29,843 nucleotides of DNA from JBBRRP01 sp964609655 (GTDB lineage Bacteria > Myxococcota_A > Polyangia > Polyangiales > Polyangiaceae): contig CAZSUA010000023.1 in NCBI GenBank assembly GCA_964609655.1, positions 1 through 29,843 of the forward strand, read 5' to 3'. Position numbers and translations under genes: made by a program. The notes under the pieces were generated by a model. The model made no database searches. It was not told where the DNA came from and was given only the letters and a program-made list of their open reading frames with translations. The stretch's first letter is position 1, and every line of letters starts with the position of its first letter. Below are positions 8,414-15,929 of the stretch, in pieces.

Positions 8414-8902
8414 CTAAAGTCTCACTTTGGCATTCTCGTTTTCGCTCGTCACGAGGCGTTCCCCGCTGAGATAAGCTTTCGCGGCGTCAATCACAAACTT
8501 CACGCCGCGAGCGCCGCTGTTATCCCAATACTCCCCCTCGGTCGGATCGACCCGGATCAGGCAAAGATCGGGATCTTCAGAGCCAACCGGGAACCAAATT
8601 TTCCAAGCCTCCCTCCACAATCTGCGAATGGTTGCCCTGTCTTTGTCGACACTGGCAACCCCCGACAGCGAGGCAAACTTGGTCTTGCTTTGAAAGGCCA
8701 CGGCGACGTGGGCATCCCCGACGAGCTCTGCGAGTTTTTCGCTCTTCACGGAAGCACAAAAATAGAGGCTGCCGTCCGCTTCGACCTCGGCCAAGCCCAT
8801 GGGTCTACCCCGCAGGTCACCAGCCGGAGTGCGAGTGACTAGAACACCCGTGTCGAATTCTTGAACGATGGAAAGTAGGTGGTCACGCTTGGTTTTCTCC
8901 AT
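8414..8902 (-). CDS. pyridoxamine 5'-phosphate oxidase-like FMN-binding stress protein
   Basis: A 162-residue protein of the split-barrel FMN-binding superfamily, closest in feel to general stress protein 26. Visible features are LVTRTPAGDLRGRPMGL near residues 20-36, LYFCASVKSEKLAEL, VAVAFQSKTKFASLSGVASV, and a C-terminal Trp/Gly segment GEYWDNSGARGVKFVIDAAK. Length is normal and the frame is intact. The family binds FMN or F420 and often acts on small oxidised molecules; the reaction here is unknown. It lies 9 bases after the haem-oxygenase-like gene and 5 bases before the truncated phosphatase, so it belongs to the minus-strand operon starting at 10817. Confidence 0.85.
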   Translation of the reverse strand: MEKTKRDHLLSIVQEFDTGVLVTRTPAGDLRGRPMGLAEVEADGSLYFCASVKSEKLAELVGDAHVAVAFQSKTKFASLSGVASVDKDRATIRRLWREAWKIWFPVGSEDPDLCLIRVDPTEGEYWDNSGARGVKFVIDAAKAYLSGERLVTSENENAKVRL

Positions 8903-8911
8903 GCCCGCACC

Positions 8912-9865
8912 CTAGCAAGCCATGTGCCGTTGCGTTTCGGGCGGTGCGTTGTCAAATGCAGCCTTCAATCCCAGTACTGACGTGTAGCGTTCGAACGCCC
9001 GCTCACCTGCACGGAGCCGCATCAGCGCCCCTTCGGCGATCGGGCGCGCTAACGCTGGGTTGGAACGAATAAGCGGGGCGATCACTTCGCGATTCCAAGC
9101 GGCAGAATGACGTCGATCGAGCGTCGCGTGGAGTGCAAAATATTGGCGCGTTTGGCCAGGGAGCCCTAGCCGTTTGAGGCCCTGATTCACCAACGTAGCT
9201 CGCCCGGGCGCCGTGAGCTCAATAACGCCCAAAGCTCCAATGGATTGAAAGGCGTAATGGCGGTGCATCGCGAGTGCCACCATCAGGTTGCCGAGCGCCA
9301 ATACTTCCCAAACGGGCTCAGTTCGCAGCACATCGATTTGAAGGTCGTCAGCCAGGCGTGACAGCATGGGACCATGCATGCCGGCTTCTTTGCCTTGCCC
9401 CATTTCGTCCCAGTAGTTGCGAGCTAGCTCAAGCTTAGCGCGGGTGGGCAGCTTCACTTGCGTGAGGGCGACGAGATCCTCAAAGCCGGCCTCGCCCATC
9501 ATTTCTTGACCTAGAAACCAGCGCATCTGCTCAATATCGGCAACATCCGCAAGCCACGGAAACAGCGGATGCCCCTGACCGGGCCCCTCGGCTTCGAGCT
9601 TCTCGAACCACTCGATAAATGAATTGGCATCGCTCGGAGCGCACGCTGCGGCGTGAGCAATCCCCAACCTTTCTCGTTCTACGAAACGGCATTCCTTCAA
9701 CTGAAGTTCCGACTGTTCGCCGAGCGTCTGCTCCAACCGTGCGCTCTGGAAGGCCGAGTCGTTATTAAAAGAGGGCGACAGCCTGTGACGATTGAATTCC
9801 GCGAGCTTAAGCTGGAGGGATAGACGGGAAGGTTGTTCCCACGGATTTGGCTTCAGAGCGAGCAT
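8912..9865 (-). CDS. haem-oxygenase-like iron-containing redox enzyme
   Basis: A 317-residue all-alpha protein of the TenA/haem-oxygenase-like 'iron-containing redox enzyme' group, which holds diiron oxidases and oxygenases such as SznF, UndA and BesC. Candidate iron ligands are visible: FLGQEMMGEAGFED (Glu 121, 125, 129), YWDEMGQGKEAGMH (Glu 154, His 164) and YFALHATLDRRHSAAW (His 246, Asp 250, His 253). The start ATG 9865 is chosen because it lies 19 bases after the methyltransferase stop; the frame is open further upstream, but that part only shadows the methyltransferase. The reaction and substrate are unknown. Linkage to a methyltransferase and an FMN-binding protein suggests a small redox or biosynthetic pathway. 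Confidence 0.78.
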   Translation of the reverse strand: MLALKPNPWEQPSRLSLQLKLAEFNRHRLSPSFNNDSAFQSARLEQTLGEQSELQLKECRFVERERLGIAHAAACAPSDANSFIEWFEKLEAEGPGQGHPLFPWLADVADIEQMRWFLGQEMMGEAGFEDLVALTQVKLPTRAKLELARNYWDEMGQGKEAGMHGPMLSRLADDLQIDVLRTEPVWEVLALGNLMVALAMHRHYAFQSIGALGVIELTAPGRATLVNQGLKRLGLPGQTRQYFALHATLDRRHSAAWNREVIAPLIRSNPALARPIAEGALMRLRAGERAFERYTSVLGLKAAFDNAPPETQRHMAC

Positions 9866-9884
9866 GCCCGCGTTGATTGCAACT

Positions 9885-10817
9885 TTAAGGCCAGCTGCTG
9901 CCCGGCATCCGTGCACAGAGGCCGACCGCGGCGAACCGCTCCACACCCTCATTGGCGGGCAGCTCGAGCTCTTCGCCAAAGATATCTGGATCGATTTCCG
10001 AGTAATGAGTGCGCGCATGCCTGCGGGCGAGAATGGGTTTCGCTTGCTCCCAAAATGAATCCCGCCCGGCGATGATCGGAGCGCCCGTGTAGAGGAGCAA
10101 AACCCCGTTTGGCCGCAAGCTTTCGACTGCTTGCTCCACAATGCGTAGTCCGAGGGCCTCACCGTGGCTGCCCCCGCCATGTCGATACTGACGACCGAGC
10201 GAGTCTTGCAAGTAAGGCGGGTTGGCCACGATGGTGTCGATGCGGCCGTGCACCGACTCGAGGACATTACTTTCGACCAAGTTCACCTCGCAGCCTGCGA
10301 GCAGCGCGTTGATGCGGGCATAAGCGAGCGCACGCTCGTTAATATCGGTCAGGGTGACCGTCGTGACGTTCTCCGCCAGCACGAGCCCTCCCGCTCCGCT
10401 CCCGCACCCGATGTCCACGAGGTGCCCGTGGGCCGCATTCATCTGCTTTAGAAAAGCACAAAATCGGTAGGTGTCGGGGCCGAAGAAAACTGCATCCTTG
10501 GCGGTGGTTGGCGCTGCAGAGCGAACAAAGAGGCGCCCCATGCACGTAGAAAACCCCACCGAAGAACGCATCATCCCCGCGCTCGTGTCCACGATCTCCG
10601 CACGCAACATGGTATCGAGAAGCCCCGGCGGGAGCAGCGTCGCATCGAAAGGTAAATTCCACCCGAAAACATCGCGCAGATCCTGGCTGAGTGCCTCCCC
10701 CCCGCCCCGCCTGGCTAGGACCCGACGGCGTGTTTCGGGGGTCACACTCACGAAATGATAGTTCAATCGCTCGAGCGCTCGGGCGATGTCTAAAAGTGGC
10801 TCCTCGTCTGCGGTCAC
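9885..10817 (-). CDS. class I SAM-dependent methyltransferase (HemK/PrmC-like)
   Basis: A 310-residue methyltransferase. The SAM site VDIGCGSGAGGLVLAEN (from about residue 134) is followed by VTLTDINERALAYARIN and by IVANPPYLQD (NPPY at 199-202), the motif of N-methyltransferases acting on planar or amide nitrogen, as in HemK/PrmC. The N-terminal domain (LRDVFGWNLPF, VFFGPDTYRF) is unlike PrmC, so the substrate is probably not a release factor. GTG 10817 is chosen over GTG 10955: an AGAGAG lies just upstream, homology begins there, and a strong sigma-54-like promoter (10843-10858) would start transcription near 10832, inside the longer frame. It heads the minus-strand operon. Confidence 0.85.
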   Translation of the reverse strand: MTADEEPLLDIARALERLNYHFVSVTPETRRRVLARRGGGEALSQDLRDVFGWNLPFDATLLPPGLLDTMLRAEIVDTSAGMMRSSVGFSTCMGRLFVRSAAPTTAKDAVFFGPDTYRFCAFLKQMNAAHGHLVDIGCGSGAGGLVLAENVTTVTLTDINERALAYARINALLAGCEVNLVESNVLESVHGRIDTIVANPPYLQDSLGRQYRHGGGSHGEALGLRIVEQAVESLRPNGVLLLYTGAPIIAGRDSFWEQAKPILARRHARTHYSEIDPDIFGEELELPANEGVERFAAVGLCARMPGSSWP

Positions 10818-10842
10818 ACGTTCACTCTCTTCATGGGAGCGA

Positions 10843-10858
10843 AGCAACGTTCGTGCCG
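10843..10858 (-). promoter_or_regulatory. sigma-54 (-24/-12) promoter-like element before the methyltransferase operon
   Basis: On the minus strand CGGCACGAACGTTGCT matches the consensus at 11 of 12 specified positions, differing only in the first base. The predicted start is near 10832, 15 bases before GTG 10817, with AGAGAG in the leader. This fixes the gene start. Confidence 0.62.
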
Positions 10859-10935
10859 TTTGGCCGGTGAGCGGCAAAGCGCCTCGCCATGGCGTTTTTG
10901 CTCGCGCCTTCTTAGTTATCGCGCGGAATGCGTGC

Positions 10936-10951
10936 TGGTACGTTGCCTGCA
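10936..10951 (+). promoter_or_regulatory. sigma-54 (-24/-12) promoter-like element before the gene at 11016
   Basis: TGGTACGTTGCCTGCA matches 10 of 12 specified positions with correct GG-N10-GC spacing. The predicted start is near 10962, giving a 54-base leader that holds the inverted repeat 10959-10990. It is divergent from the minus-strand element at 10843-10858. Confidence 0.45.
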
Positions 10952-10958
10952 ACACGCC

Positions 10959-10990
10959 TCCGGAGCGCCCGTAAGAGCGCCCACTCCGGA
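10959..10990 (+). repeat. inverted repeat in the divergent intergenic region
   Basis: TCCGGAG (10959-10965) and CTCCGGA (10984-10990) form a 7-bp stem, and two copies of AGCGCCC lie between or at the arms. It sits at the predicted start of transcription of the gene at 11016 and could be an operator or a leader hairpin. No T-run follows. Confidence 0.35.
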
Positions 10991-11015
10991 TTACTCACTA
11001 CTCAAAGAGCCCGTC

Positions 11016-11627
11016 ATGATTTTGAAATCTCAACTATCACGCTCGGATTTGGCTGATTTACTGCGCGACCTCGCTCCCCTGCGTTTCGATATGCCTTCTA
11101 AGGGCGACGAGCGATGCTGGCTGGAACTAGAAGCGCCCTTGGAGGGAGACATATCGTTTGCCGAGGGCGTTGGCGTTCACATCCGTGCGCGCGGCGCTTT
11201 CCGTTTTGAGCTCCGCAAAATCGCGCTGCGCGCGGCGCTTCCTGAGGTATCGCTCCTAATACGCCCATCGCTCACGCGCGCCAAATTCGGTGGACAAAGG
11301 CTTGCATTGGTGACTGAGCTAGAGCGAGCGGAGCTTGGAGCGGAGGCGTGTTCCTTGACCAGCGCGGTCAAACAATACCTGCGTCCTGGCGAAAACCTGC
11401 TCTGGGCGTTGGCAGACGGACTCAACGCGAGCCTTCGTGTGGCGACCACGGCGGACTGCGCTTTAATGCTGATGAGTTCTCCCGATGCGACGTTGGACGT
11501 TGGGTGCGACTCGCTCACCTTCGAACTAAGCTTTCGAGGGACCTTTGTGCGCTCAGCTGCGCCCGCCCACAAAAATGTGACTCATGTAGCCGAGAAGCGA
11601 GCCGCGGGAATACACCGCGGTCGCTGA
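11016..11627 (+). CDS. hypothetical protein
   Basis: A 203-residue protein from ATG 11016, preceded by AAAGAGC. The frame is open upstream of 11016 but that part overlaps the divergent methyltransferase. It has no signal peptide or membrane helix. It looks beta-rich with amphipathic strands (LELEAPLEGDISFAEG, VHIRARGAFRFELRKIAL, LTFELSFRGTFVRS), a pattern seen in lipid- or ligand-binding hypothetical proteins of myxobacteria; I cannot name a family. The last about 20 residues are basic and unstructured. It has a sigma-54-like promoter and an inverted repeat in its leader, and is transcribed away from the methyltransferase operon. Confidence 0.6.
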   Translation: MILKSQLSRSDLADLLRDLAPLRFDMPSKGDERCWLELEAPLEGDISFAEGVGVHIRARGAFRFELRKIALRAALPEVSLLIRPSLTRAKFGGQRLALVTELERAELGAEACSLTSAVKQYLRPGENLLWALADGLNASLRVATTADCALMLMSSPDATLDVGCDSLTFELSFRGTFVRSAAPAHKNVTHVAEKRAAGIHRGR

Positions 11628-11770
11628 AAGCAGCTTTAAGGCTGCTTGCACTCCCGCCTAAGGTGGGGCTGAGCGCTACGCCCATGCTGACTGACGTCAA
11701 AGTTAGAAAGTTAGACAGACGGTGCAAGGCTGTAATCATCGCACAGCATGAAACGTGCTCTTTAGAGCGG

Positions 11771-12943
11771 ATGAAAACAAATAAGAGACTTATATGTCGC
11801 CGCAGTGTGCTTAGCTCCGTGGCGATCGTCGCTGCGACATTCGGGCTCCTACACTGCAACAACAATGACAAGGCTGTAGAAGCGATTCCAGCTTCAGACG
11901 GTCCTGGTGGCGACAATCCGAACGTGCACACGAACGGCGACGCAACCAAAGGTAAGGATGTTTTTCGCTTCGAAACGTTCGGGAATGAGGGCTTCTGGAC
12001 TGACGCGGTGAAGCTCAAGGCGGGCGTTGTGGCTGCCCAGCTGACACCGGTCCAGGCGCTGACGGCCGGGCTTTCTGTGGACATTGAGGCACTGGATGCG
12101 GCTACGCAGAAAGCGGTCGCTGATGAGATCAAAGCGATGGGCACAGCCGGCCCGCTGCTGAACAGCTTCGCCACAACCGTGCTACTGCTCAACGCGAATG
12201 CCATCATCGGCGTCGCGGCGAAGGACTCAGACGGCAATGGCACCATCGATGTGGCGGGTGCGGACAAGATCGGGCTCACCTGCGCGCTTTGCCATGGGAT
12301 AACAGACAAATCAGGCTTTGATCTTCCCTCCGGAGGTTCAATCGGTAAGCGCATTGACGGGCCCGCGGTCCACACTATCAATGTCGGCGCTATTCTGGCT
12401 ATGGCGGCCAATACGCGTGCACTCTTTCCAATGGCGCAATTGAAAGGCGCGGACGGTAAGTCGATCGGCAGGGCACCTTCTGCCGCAGGCCTCACGAAAA
12501 CGTCAACAGAGGCGGAGTTCGACGCGTACTTCTCGAATCCAAGTTACTACCCCGTGGGCATGTTCGACGACACCGTGGATGGCAACGGCAACCCCATGCA
12601 CAACACCCCCATGTTCGCGGCAAACCTCGCGGCGCCTTGGGGAACCGGGGGCGAGCTTCAGAAGCTCGATCACTTCTCGAACACGGTCTACACCGCGCTT
12701 TTCGACATGACGAACCTGCTCACCCCGGGAGGCAAGGCATTTCTTAACACCGCCGCTGGTAGCGTCGGTGACGCGCTCGCCGCTGGTTACGCGGAGATCC
12801 TCACCGCCAGCAGCGCCCCCACTGGCCCCTTCGTCACGGCTACTACTCAGGGGAAGCCCGGCGAGGGCGAAAACTTGCTAGGCCTGCGCGTCGACAACCA
12901 AAAGCTTCTCGATTTGAACGGGTACGAGTTGCCACAACGTTGA
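11771..12943 (+). pseudogene. cytochrome c-type lipoprotein, 5' part of a broken gene
   Basis: A 390-codon frame from ATG 11771. The signal segment ends FGLLHC with Cys 29 as the likely lipidated residue. A haem c site CALCHG is at residues 171-176, so the product would be an envelope electron carrier. The frame runs to LGLRVDNQKLLDLNGYELPQ and then meets TGA at 12941-12943. At that point the next frame reads CHNVDQSKFVPAMIVEM, which fits the second haem-binding region (CH of CxxCH) of the same protein. The segment normally between LNGYEL and the second CxxCH is missing and the frame is shifted. I see no convincing sigma-54 element upstream. The N-terminal half could still be translated as a truncated single-haem protein. 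Confidence 0.72.
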
Positions 12944-13232
12944 TCAATCGAAGTTCGTGCCCGCCATGATCGTGGAGATGAACAAGATCTTCCCTGCCGA
13001 TGCACCTGTGGTGCTGCTTCCGCGCACTCCGCCGGCGGGCCCTGTTTCCGATACGGCAGGCAACACGTTCGACGACAAGATGATCGTTATCAACGCTACT
13101 TTGCGCGGCCTGAACCGGGGTGTTGCGATCGCTCGCGGCCCGACAGCACCCCATCCTTTCTACATAGCTGAGAGCGCTGCGCGTAGCGACGTCGTTCTGT
13201 TTCTCAAGGGCCTCGACGATACCAGTAAGTAA
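12930..13232 (+). pseudogene. cytochrome c-type lipoprotein, 3' remnant
   Basis: Beginning with TGCCAC at 12930, this frame encodes CHNVDQSKFVPAMIVEMNKI, then NTFDDKMIVINATLRGLNRG and RGPTAPHPFYIAESAARSDV, ending LFLKGLDDTSK. These are the C-terminal blocks of a dihaem cytochrome, so it is the continuation of the frame ending at 12943. Between LNRGVA and RGPTAPHPF the block that usually reads like LLDLARKPVFLHDDSVPSLD is absent, suggesting a second, in-frame loss of about 25 codons. A GTG at 12957 could start a 91-residue peptide, but it lacks a signal and a complete haem site. Confidence 0.7.
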
Positions 13233-13304
13233 GAATTCCTCTTGATTGAGGACACCATCCGACCGACTCGGTGTTGGATTCAAAACCTGCCGGCTTTTTG
13301 TTTG

Positions 13305-13334
13305 AAAGCCCTCTCGCTGCTGCTTGAGGGCTTT
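13305..13334 (+). terminator. stem-loop terminator after the cytochrome remnant
   Basis: AAAGCCCTC (13305-13313) and GAGGGCTTT (13326-13334) give a perfect 9-bp stem with a 12-base loop. A/T-rich ends flank it on both sides (TTTTTGTTTG upstream, CTTTC downstream), so weak termination in either direction is possible. Confidence 0.5.
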
Positions 13335-13511
13335 CGGGCTTTCGGCGCCCCCACGCTGTTTGCTTCGCGACGCTAGCCTGTGTCGAATTGTCTCAGCGGG
13401 GCAACGCTCACCAGCAGGTTCGCACGATCCGTACAGCGGTCGCCTGTTCTCTGCGGTCACGATTATCTTAGATGTCGCGCTTTCCTAGCAAAGGGGGAAC
13501 CGACGTGAGCG

Positions 13512-13527
13512 TGGCACGCACATTGCT
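13512..13527 (+). promoter_or_regulatory. perfect sigma-54 (-24/-12) promoter before the BON-domain operon
   Basis: TGGCACGCACATTGCT matches TGGCACG-N4-TTGCW at all 12 specified positions. The predicted start is near 13538, 43 bases before ATG 13581, leaving room for the AGGAGA ribosome site at 13568-13573. This is the strongest regulatory signal in the window. Confidence 0.75.
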
Positions 13528-13580
13528 GAAGGGGCTACGGCGCGAACGTGACGCGTCCACCTTCCTCAGGAGAAATGAAT

Positions 13581-14207
13581 ATGAAACTTTACTCAGGAGC
13601 GTGCCTTTGCCTCGTTGCAGCGGCGTGCTCTACGAACAAACCACCGGAAAATCAGCCGAAGCCCTGGAATGAAACGACCCCCGTCTCGGCGCCGGCGGTG
13701 ACTCCAGCTTCGTACGGAGCCTCCGCGGGCCCACGGCCCACGGCGGAACACAGTGCGGCCCCGACCAGCGACCGCGCTCCGGGCCGGCCGAACAGAGGCG
13801 AATCCGCGGATGGGCATGCGGCGCATCCTGAGGAAGGTGGCCCCGCGCTTCAGAATAACCCTCCCTCCCCGACCCGACCCAATGCGGCGGAAACCAACGC
13901 AAAGAGTGGCACCGCGCCGGACAACACCAAAGTAAACAAGCGTGATACGAACGACGCGGCCTTGACGCCCATCGATCAAGGAAACGGCGAGACCGACCTG
14001 AAGATCACTCAGCAGATTCGGCAAGCGGTCATTGGCGATGACTCGCTCTCATTTACCGCTAAGAACGTCAAAATCATCACCGTCAAAGGCAAGGTCACGC
14101 TGCGCGGTCCAGTTAACACTTTGCAAGAACGCGCCAGTATCGAAGCTGCGGCACGCAAGATTGCAGGCGCCGCTCAAGTCGACAACCAACTCGAAGTAAA
14201 GAAGTGA
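13581..14207 (+). CDS. BON-domain lipoprotein
   Basis: A 208-residue lipoprotein. The signal segment ends CLVAAAC with Cys 16 as the lipid site. A Pro/Ala/Asn-rich, low-complexity linker fills residues 17 to about 130. The last 70 residues form a BON domain: DLKITQQIRQAVIGDDSLS, NVKIITVKGKVTLRGPV, and EAAARKIAGAAQVDNQLEV. BON domains (as in OsmY) bind phospholipid and help maintain the envelope under stress. ATG 13581 is chosen over ATG 13575 because AGGAGA lies 7 bases before it but only one base before the other. It is 13 bases upstream of the next gene and follows a perfect sigma-54 element. Confidence 0.85.
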   Translation: MKLYSGACLCLVAAACSTNKPPENQPKPWNETTPVSAPAVTPASYGASAGPRPTAEHSAAPTSDRAPGRPNRGESADGHAAHPEEGGPALQNNPPSPTRPNAAETNAKSGTAPDNTKVNKRDTNDAALTPIDQGNGETDLKITQQIRQAVIGDDSLSFTAKNVKIITVKGKVTLRGPVNTLQERASIEAAARKIAGAAQVDNQLEVKK

Positions 14208-14220
14208 AAGGTAGTTTCAT

Positions 14221-14772
14221 ATGAGCAAGAATAAAACCGTTATCGCGATCGTGGAAAGCCACATTCAAGCCGAAAAGATAGTCACTGCGCTCAAGGGCGC
14301 GGGCTTTGCCAACAACGATATCTCCGCGCTTTTCCCAGACAAGGGCGGGACGCGCGACTTTGCGCACGAGCATAACACCAAGGCCCCTGAAGGCGCCGTG
14401 GCTGGCATCGCAGGCGGCGGCGTCATCGGCGGGACCCTCGGCCTCCTCGCAGGCATTGGCGCTCTTGCTATTCCGGGACTCGGGCCCTTCATCGCCGCGG
14501 GTCCACTGATGGCAGCGCTCAGCGGAGCAGCCGCAGGAGCCGCAGTAGGCGGAGTGACCGGAGCTTTGATTGGCCTCGGCATCCCCGAGCTCGAAGCGAA
14601 GAAGTACGAGGGCAAGCTGCAAGGCGGCAACATCCTCATGGCGGTGCATGTCGAGACCAGTGAAGCCCAAAAGCGCGCTGAAGAGCTGCTTAAGCGCGAG
14701 GGAGCTCACGACATCAGCGCTACAGGTGAGGCCGCCGTGCCGAGCGCGAAGAACGACGAACGTCGCCTCTAG
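14221..14772 (+). CDS. glycine-zipper stress protein (ActD/GsiB-17M-like N-terminal fold)
   Basis: A 183-residue protein starting KTVIAIVESHIQAEKIVTAL, an alpha/beta segment like the N-terminus of general stress protein 17M and DUF3341/ActD-type proteins. The middle (about residues 60-125) is a long Gly/Ala stretch with glycine zippers, for example GAVAGIAGGGVIGGTLGLL and GAAAGAAVGGVTGALIGLG, able to insert as a hairpin in the membrane. The end returns to an alpha/beta segment (NILMAVHVETSEAQKRAEEL). It lies 13 bases after the BON lipoprotein and should share its sigma-54 promoter, so both are probably envelope-stress proteins. The exact role is unknown. Confidence 0.75.
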   Translation: MSKNKTVIAIVESHIQAEKIVTALKGAGFANNDISALFPDKGGTRDFAHEHNTKAPEGAVAGIAGGGVIGGTLGLLAGIGALAIPGLGPFIAAGPLMAALSGAAAGAAVGGVTGALIGLGIPELEAKKYEGKLQGGNILMAVHVETSEAQKRAEELLKREGAHDISATGEAAVPSAKNDERRL

Positions 14773-14846
14773 TTAAAAAGAACAGGACGGACGTCGACTG
14801 TCGAGAAGACCGACGAACGTCCAAGCTAGGTGCTGCGCCGCCAATA

Positions 14847-14874
14847 CGCCGTTCCCGAATGTTCGGGGGCGGCG
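14847..14874 (+). terminator. long stem-loop after the stress operon
   Basis: CGCCGTTCCCGAA (14847-14859) pairs with TTCGGGGGCGGCG (14862-14874) over 13 positions, two of them G-T, with almost no loop. A run of nine T follows at 14901-14909, 26 bases on, so this is either a terminator with a distant U-tract or a strong leader hairpin for the following dehydrogenase. Confidence 0.5.
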
Positions 14875-14936
14875 CGTTGCGCGTACGGAGACTCGTCCCC
14901 TTTTTTTTTCCATTTGTGAAGCTTGCTGTCAGCTGC

Positions 14937-15926
14937 ATGCCACTCCTTGCTCACTCACACGAACGCACCGCCCTCAGCGGGAAGATCATCGTCATCACCG
15001 GAGCCTCAAGCGGGCTGGGTCGCGAAACAGCCATCCAATTCGCGAATCAGGGCGCCTTCGTCGTTCTAGCGGCACGTCGACAAAGTGCTCTCCAGGAAAC
15101 CGCGGCCATGTGTGGGGGTGAAGCGCGCGCATTGCCTATCACGACCGATGTGACGATCGAGCAGCAGGTCCAGCTCTTGGTGGAGCGAACGATGGAGCGC
15201 TTTGGCCGGATAGATATTTGGATCAATAACGCGGGAGTAACACTGTTTGCGCGCTTGGATCAGGGTTCGTTCGAGGAACACCGACGGGTGATCGAAACCA
15301 ATCTTTTTGGCGCGATGCTCTGCGTACGGGCGGTGCTGCCCATTTTTAGGCGGCAGCATTCCGGGATCGTGATCAACGTCGGCTCCATCCTGAGCAAAGT
15401 GGGGCAGCCCTTCGTACCCTCCTATGTGATTAGCAAGTTTGGCCTCCGCGGCCTCTCGGAGGCGCTGCGCACGGACGTTGCCGACGAGCCCGGGATTCAC
15501 GTTTGCTCCGTGTTTCCGTACGTCATTGACACGCCGCACTTCGAAACTGCTGCCAATCTCATTGGGCTCAAGGCGCGAGCGATGCCGCCCGTACAAGAGG
15601 CGTCGACAGTGGCGCGCGCCATTGTCGGTCTTGCAAAACGGCCGCGGCGGGAACGGCACGTGCCGCGCGTCGCTGCTCTTGGCGTGATGCTCCACGGCCT
15701 ATTCCCCAACTTTTTTGAACGTGTCCTCCTGCAGGTGCTGAGCGAATGGCACTTCGAAAAGCAGACCGAGCCCAAGACGAGTGGCAGCTTGTACACCCCC
15801 TTGCCAGGCCGAGCGGAGGTAACTGGACATCGCCGGCCGAGGATCAGTTTGGTGGGTTTGTTAGCTTGGGTTGCGACGCGTTTCGTTCGAATCCTGACAC
15901 GGCCAGCGCCCCGTCCTTCGAGATAG
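14937..15926 (+). CDS. short-chain dehydrogenase/reductase
   Basis: A 329-residue NAD(P)-dependent oxidoreductase of the classical SDR family. The cofactor motif TGASSGLG is at residues 21-28, NNAG at 97-100, and the catalytic Ser 150, Tyr 163 and Lys 167 (YVISK) are present. About 80 residues beyond the core extend the C-terminus and end in a hydrophobic, basic segment (VGLLAWVATRFVRIL), suggesting membrane association, as in membrane-linked SDRs of lipid or sterol metabolism. ATG 14937 is preferred; ATG 14859 lies inside the stem-loop. It ends 3 bases before the next gene, so the two oxidoreductases are co-transcribed. The substrate is unknown. Confidence 0.86.
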   Translation: MPLLAHSHERTALSGKIIVITGASSGLGRETAIQFANQGAFVVLAARRQSALQETAAMCGGEARALPITTDVTIEQQVQLLVERTMERFGRIDIWINNAGVTLFARLDQGSFEEHRRVIETNLFGAMLCVRAVLPIFRRQHSGIVINVGSILSKVGQPFVPSYVISKFGLRGLSEALRTDVADEPGIHVCSVFPYVIDTPHFETAANLIGLKARAMPPVQEASTVARAIVGLAKRPRRERHVPRVAALGVMLHGLFPNFFERVLLQVLSEWHFEKQTEPKTSGSLYTPLPGRAEVTGHRRPRISLVGLLAWVATRFVRILTRPAPRPSR

Positions 15927-15929
15927 CGC

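Larger units (their letters stand above)
13233..13580 (+). other. intergenic stretch with terminator and perfect sigma-54 element
   Basis: No gene is supported here. It holds the terminator-like hairpin at 13305-13334 and the perfect sigma-54 promoter match at 13512-13527. The rest shows no RNA gene or repeat that I can recognise. Confidence 0.6.

Noticed and set aside
9866..10267. N-terminal extension of the haem-oxygenase-like protein
   Set aside because: This part is only an alternative frame of the methyltransferase; its composition is Ser/Arg/Pro-rich and unlike the enzyme family.
11348..11770. Open frame extending the cytochrome gene upstream
   Set aside because: It overlaps the gene at 11016 in another frame; a lipoprotein signal starts cleanly at ATG 11771.
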